DNA from: Curtobacterium sp. 9128
GTDB lineage: Bacteria > Actinomycetota > Actinomycetes > Actinomycetales > Microbacteriaceae
Assembly (NCBI RefSeq): GCF_007673775.1
Contig: NZ_VEAF01000009.1
Span: forward strand, 36,529 to 100,528
DNA: 64,000 nucleotides
Reading direction: 5' to 3'
Positions 60,619-64,000 of this stretch are shown here, in pieces. The notes under the pieces are model-generated. The model made no database searches and was not told the DNA's origin. It saw only the letters and a list, made by a program, of their open reading frames with translations. The stretch's first letter is position 1. Each line of letters begins with the position of its first letter. A program made the translations under genes and the position numbers.

Positions 60619-61605
60619 GTGGACATCGACACGCTCGCCGACGACGCCCGCGCCCTGCTGCTGCAGCCGCCGGTTGACTTCGTCCGGGAGCGCACCGCGC
60701 GGCAGCGGGAGCGTCGGGAGGACGACCGCGAGCTCGCCACCGCGATCGGAGCGATCCGGAAGCCGGCACCGGCAGCGTGGGTGGTCGACCTCCTCGCCCA
60801 CGACGGCGCACTCGACGAGGCGGTCGAGATGGGTCCGGCACTCCGGCAGGCGCAGGCGGACGCCGACCCGCGGGAGATCGCGACCCTCCGGCGACGACGG
60901 TCGAGTGTCGTCCGTGCGCTCGTGCAGGCCGGGGCCGCCCTCGCCGAGGACGCCGGCCACCCCGTGACGCCGACCGTGCTCGACCAGGTCCGCGCGACGA
61001 TCGAGGCGGCGATGGCGGATCCGCACGCGGGTGCCGCCGCCCGCTCCGGGCTCCTCGTCCGGCCCCTCGAGAGCGCCGGCTTCGACGACGTCGACCTCGA
61101 CGGTGCCCTCGCCGTCCAGGACGCGGTACCCGACGCGTGGTCCGGCAGCGACGCGCCGCCGATCCCCATCGAACGGGCGCGACGACCCCGGAAGCCGAGC
61201 CGAGCCTCCCGGCCCGACCCGACCGCCGCCGATCGGACCGCCGCCGATCCGGCCACGGCCGCCGACCAGGCGGACTCCGAACCGGCCCCCGCCGCCGACC
61301 CGCCTGCCGCTCGCCGGGCCGCGCGCCAGGCGGAGACGACGGCGCGGACCGAGTCCCGCGATGCGGACGCCGCCCTCGACGCTGCGACGTCGGAGCTCGA
61401 GGCCGCGGAGGAGCGCCGTGCCGACCGTCAGCACACGGTCGAGCGGCTGCGGGCGGAGCTCGAGCGCGCCGCCACGGACCTCGAGGACGCGACCGCGCAC
61501 CTCGAACGTCTCGAACGGGTCCGCGACGACGCCGAGACCGCGAGCGACCGCGCCCGCGAGGTCCTCGCTGCGGCCCAGCAGCACCGGCGCTCCCTCGGGC
61601 GCTGA
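60619..61605 (+). CDS. Hypothetical coiled-coil protein
   Basis: 328 residues from GTG 60619. The first 180 residues are helical and charged (FVRERTARQRERREDDREL, KPAPAAWVVDLLAHDG), followed by an Ala/Pro/Asp-rich linker (about 190-235) and a C-terminal coiled coil of about 90 residues full of Glu, Arg and Ala heptads. No signal, membrane span or known domain. The KPxxxAW stretch recurs in unnamed actinobacterial proteins. Could be a scaffold or structural protein; role unknown. Confidence 0.72.
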   Translation: MDIDTLADDARALLLQPPVDFVRERTARQRERREDDRELATAIGAIRKPAPAAWVVDLLAHDGALDEAVEMGPALRQAQADADPREIATLRRRRSSVVRALVQAGAALAEDAGHPVTPTVLDQVRATIEAAMADPHAGAAARSGLLVRPLESAGFDDVDLDGALAVQDAVPDAWSGSDAPPIPIERARRPRKPSRASRPDPTAADRTAADPATAADQADSEPAPAADPPAARRAARQAETTARTESRDADAALDAATSELEAAEERRADRQHTVERLRAELERAATDLEDATAHLERLERVRDDAETASDRAREVLAAAQQHRRSLGR

Positions 61606-61631
61606 GCCGACCGGCGTCGACGAACGGGGGA

Positions 61632-61649
61632 CTCATCACCTCGGATGAG
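61632..61649 (+). promoter_or_regulatory. Dyad before the second two-component operon
   Basis: CTCATC (61632-61637) / GATGAG (61644-61649) with 6-bp spacing lies 53 bp before the kinase start. Candidate binding site for the response regulator. Confidence 0.4.
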
Positions 61650-61701
61650 AACGGGCCCGACCGCTCGCTGCGGCGACGAGCGTCCCCCTACGCTCGGCGT
61701 C

Positions 61702-62919
61702 ATGACCTCCACCCTCCGCCGGTTCCGGCACCTGCTGGCCCCCGCCGCCGGTGCCGTCTACCTCGTGCTCTGGATCGTGGCCGAGGCGGGTCGTTCCGGA
61801 CTCGTCGAGCACGTGATCATCGTCTCGGCGTTCGCGGTCGCGATCGGTCTGGCGAGCTGGATGCCGTCGACCGCCCTCGCGCTGGTCGTCGTCGTCCCGC
61901 TGCTGCAGGCCCTCCGGCTGCTGCACCGCCCGACCGACACCACCTGGCCGGCCTACCTCGCCATCGCGATCGTCGTCGGCATCGTCGGAGCGGGACGGTC
62001 GGACCTCCTCCGCTGGCTCGCGATCCCGGCGATCGGCGTGGCGAGTGCGGCCGCGGCGTGGGCGATGGTCGTCCCGACGGCAGCCGACCAGGACGTCTGG
62101 GCGAACTGGGTCGGGTCGACGGGCGGGACACGGTCGAGCCTCGTCACCATCACGCTCGCGTTCGTCGGCATCAGCGGGATCGCCTGGGCCGTGGGCGTCG
62201 CGATCGGTGCCACGTGGCGGATCGGTCTGGCACGGGTCCGCATGGTCGAGGCGCAGCGGCGGACCGAGACGACCACGACCGAGCTCCGCGCCGAACAGGA
62301 ACGCGCCCGGATCGCCCGCGACGTGCACGACTCCCTGGCGCACTCCCTGGCGGTCGTCGTGTCGCAGGCGCAGGGCGCTGCGGCCATCGCGGTCCGCGAC
62401 GAGCACGCGGCGCGGGCACTGCAGGACATCGCCGAGGTGAGTCGCTCGGCGCTCGGCGACGTGCGCGCACTGGTCGAGCGGATCCAGGGGGCCGGCCCGG
62501 CCGCCGACCACGGGCTCGCCGACGTCCCGCAGCTCGTCACGGACATGCGCGAGCTCGGCATGGACGCCGGCTTCGACGAGCACGGCACGCCCGTCGCCGT
62601 CCCGCCGGAGGTCGGGGGCGCCGTCCACCGCATCGTGCAGGAGAGCCTGACCAACGTCCTCAAGCACCAGGGCCGCACGGCCGGTGCCCGGGTCGTCCTC
62701 GACTGGCGTGGACCCGGTCTCGGCGTCGTCGTGTCCTCACGGGGTGCGACACCCCTCGTCGAACTCGACGGGACCGGCTCGGGGATCGTCGGCATGCAGG
62801 AGCGTGCCCGGCTCGCCGGCGGATGGCTCCGAGCGGGAGCCGGCGACGAGGAACACGAGTTCGTCGTCACCGGATGGCTCCCCGTCCCGGCCACGGCGGA
62901 CCTCGAGGTCGCACGGTGA
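61702..62919 (+). CDS. Sensor histidine kinase, NarL-partner type (second)
   Basis: 405 residues from ATG 61702. Five or so spans to residue 175. The phosphorylated His 209 is in RIARDVHDSLAHSLA, the N box in IVQESLTNVLKHQG and the G box in GSGIVGMQERARLAGG. The kinase core is the same type as that at 46064 but the membrane part is unlike it, so the signals differ. Overlaps its regulator by 4 bp. Confidence 0.92.
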   Translation: MTSTLRRFRHLLAPAAGAVYLVLWIVAEAGRSGLVEHVIIVSAFAVAIGLASWMPSTALALVVVVPLLQALRLLHRPTDTTWPAYLAIAIVVGIVGAGRSDLLRWLAIPAIGVASAAAAWAMVVPTAADQDVWANWVGSTGGTRSSLVTITLAFVGISGIAWAVGVAIGATWRIGLARVRMVEAQRRTETTTTELRAEQERARIARDVHDSLAHSLAVVVSQAQGAAAIAVRDEHAARALQDIAEVSRSALGDVRALVERIQGAGPAADHGLADVPQLVTDMRELGMDAGFDEHGTPVAVPPEVGGAVHRIVQESLTNVLKHQGRTAGARVVLDWRGPGLGVVVSSRGATPLVELDGTGSGIVGMQERARLAGGWLRAGAGDEEHEFVVTGWLPVPATADLEVAR

Positions 62920-63602
62920 GCGCCATCCGCGTCGCGGTCGTCGACGACCAGCGGCTCTTCGCATCCGGCATGCAGATGCTCGTCGACGCGCAACCCGACA
63001 TGACCTGCGTCGGCACGGCCGGCAACGGGGCCGAGGCACTCGACCTCTGCGCCGCCGAGCGCCCGGACGTGCTGCTCCTCGACCTCCGGATGCCGGTGAT
63101 GAACGGCATCGAGACCCTCGCACGACTGAGCGCCGCCGGACCCGCACGGACCGGGGACGAGCCGCCGGCCGACGACCGACCCCGCGTCGTCGCCCTCACG
63201 ACCATCCGGCACGACGACGCGGTGCTCGCCGCACTGCGCGCCGGCGCTGCCGCGTTCCTCACGAAGGACGCGCTGCCCGACGTCGTCACCGGCACGATCC
63301 GCGACGTGCACGAGGGCCGCCCGGCACCGACCGAGGCCGAGGCGCTCGACCTCCTCCGCGCCCAGGGCATCCGCGTCGAGAGCACCCGACGCGACGAGGT
63401 CCTCGACGCCCTGACCGCCCGGGAGCGCGAGGTGTTCCTGCTCGCCGCGAAGGGGCTCAGCAACGCCGAGATCGCCGAGGGCATCCACCTCAGCGAGGCC
63501 ACCGTCAAGACGCACGTCCGCGCCGTGCTCATGAAGCTCGGACTCCGCAACCGCATCCAGGTCGTCATCACCGCCCACGAGCGCGGTCTCGTCCGCGCCT
63601 GA
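62916..63602 (+). CDS. NarL/LuxR family response regulator (second)
   Basis: 228 residues from GTG 62916 (GTGA overlap). Receiver with VVDDQRLF, Asp 56 in LLLDLRMPVMNG, Thr in LTTIRHD and Lys in FLTKDALP. A Pro/Asp-rich insert of about 15 residues (GPARTGDEPPADDRP) sits in the receiver before the fourth strand, which is unusual. HTH: LTAREREVFLLAAKGLSNAEIA, SEATVKTHVRAVLMKL. It may control the exported protein that follows. Confidence 0.93.
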   Translation: MSAIRVAVVDDQRLFASGMQMLVDAQPDMTCVGTAGNGAEALDLCAAERPDVLLLDLRMPVMNGIETLARLSAAGPARTGDEPPADDRPRVVALTTIRHDDAVLAALRAGAAAFLTKDALPDVVTGTIRDVHEGRPAPTEAEALDLLRAQGIRVESTRRDEVLDALTAREREVFLLAAKGLSNAEIAEGIHLSEATVKTHVRAVLMKLGLRNRIQVVITAHERGLVRA

Positions 63603-63646
63603 TCCACCGGCGCCGAGCCACGAACCCACAGGTCACAGGGGGACTC

Positions 63647-64000
63647 ATGCAGATCACCACCCGCGCCGCGAAGACCGGCACACTCGCACTCGTCGTCATC
63701 GGGCTCGCCGCCGGCGTCGTCCACGGGCTGCCGGAACCCGCGGACGTCACGATCGAACCGACCGTCGAACGCGACCCGGGCGCCTGGTCGATGCCGCTCG
63801 ACGCCTACGCCGTCCCCGCCGGGGCGAAGACCAGCTACGCGGAGGACCTCGTCGTCGAACCGTGCCTGCGGGAGGTCGGCATCGACGACCCGCCCCCGTG
63901 GGCCACCGCCGCCGGGCTCCAGGCCGACGACGACGCCAGCGACACCGCGGCCCGGGCGAACCCCTCGCCGGCCCTCGCGACGACGAGGCCGCTGACCGCA
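63647..64000 (+). CDS. Exported hypothetical protein, C-terminus cut off
   Basis: Open from ATG 63647 to the window end (118 codons), with CAGGGGG upstream. N-terminal hydrophobic segment TLALVVIGLAAGVVHGL (about residues 12-28) may be a signal or anchor; the rest seen is acidic and Pro-rich, with a single Cys (VVEPCLREVG). No family recognised. It is 44 bp downstream of the response regulator and may be its target or a sensor partner. Confidence 0.6.
   Translation, partial: MQITTRAAKTGTLALVVIGLAAGVVHGLPEPADVTIEPTVERDPGAWSMPLDAYAVPAGAKTSYAEDLVVEPCLREVGIDDPPPWATAAGLQADDDASDTAARANPSPALATTRPLTA

Noticed and set aside
58891..61584. 897-codon minus-strand frame over ManD and the coiled-coil gene
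   Set aside because: Shadow of two plus-strand genes; no motifs.
1..64000. Prophage, insertion sequence, integrase or defence island
   Set aside because: No transposase, integrase, phage structural, restriction or CRISPR-associated genes were seen; the single toxin-antitoxin pair is not enough.

Overview
The window is about 70% G+C and densely coded. Short 4-bp ATGA/GTGA gene overlaps, GTG/TTG starts, LacI- and ROK-type sugar regulators and many CUT1 carbohydrate ABC transporters point to an actinobacterium, most likely a plant- or soil-associated Microbacteriaceae such as Curtobacterium. That placement rests on gene style and protein flavour, not on a search. I saw no rRNA, tRNA, CRISPR array, phage or insertion sequence. 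The first and last genes are cut by the window edges.

Layout. 1-4.1 kb: secreted metallophosphoesterase with a repetitive linker, an unlisted 54-residue gene, MarR and AraC regulators. 4.1-11.1 kb: LacI regulator divergent from a sugar ABC transporter (binding protein and two permeases) and a GH3 beta-xylosidase/glucosidase. 11.2-12.9 kb: GNAT enzyme, lipoprotein and a gene remnant. 13.1-21.0 kb: secreted GH54 arabinofuranosidase with a ricin-type lectin domain, LacI regulator, second ABC transporter and a GH1-like glycosidase, tied together by three copies of one operator. 21.0-28.5 kb: GT39 glycosyltransferase, VIT-family metal transporter with a DtxR-like box, drug exporter plus esterase, a palindromic repeat element, NmrA-like reductase with a divergent TetR regulator, and a small Cys/His protein. 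28.5-36.5 kb: xylB-xylA divergent from a cluster of two Gfo/Idh/MocA oxidoreductases, ThuA, a ROK regulator and a zinc polyol dehydrogenase. 36.5-48.7 kb: mostly housekeeping (glmU, prs, a PrmC-like methyltransferase, a molybdopterin oxidoreductase, gnd), a NarL-type two-component pair and a Doc-like toxin-antitoxin pair. 48.7-60.6 kb: uronate block (uxaC with its LacI regulator, divergent from a third ABC transporter, two TIM-barrel isomerase-like proteins, a Gfo/Idh enzyme, a fructuronate reductase-type enzyme and a ManD-type mannonate dehydratase). 60.6-64 kb: a coiled-coil protein, a second two-component pair and a truncated exported protein.

Read together, the carbohydrate blocks cover the parts of glucuronoarabinoxylan: arabinose side chains (GH54), the xylose backbone oligomers (GH3, xylA, xylB) and glucuronate side groups (uxaC, fructuronate reductase, ManD). 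Each block has its own transporter and/or regulator and a visible operator. KDG kinase and aldolase, and arabinose isomerase/kinase, are not in the window. The most speculative and perhaps most novel part is the pairing of Gfo/Idh oxidoreductases with ThuA and with xylose-isomerase-like TIM barrels, which suggests 3-keto-type oxidative cleavage of glycosides beside the classical hydrolases.
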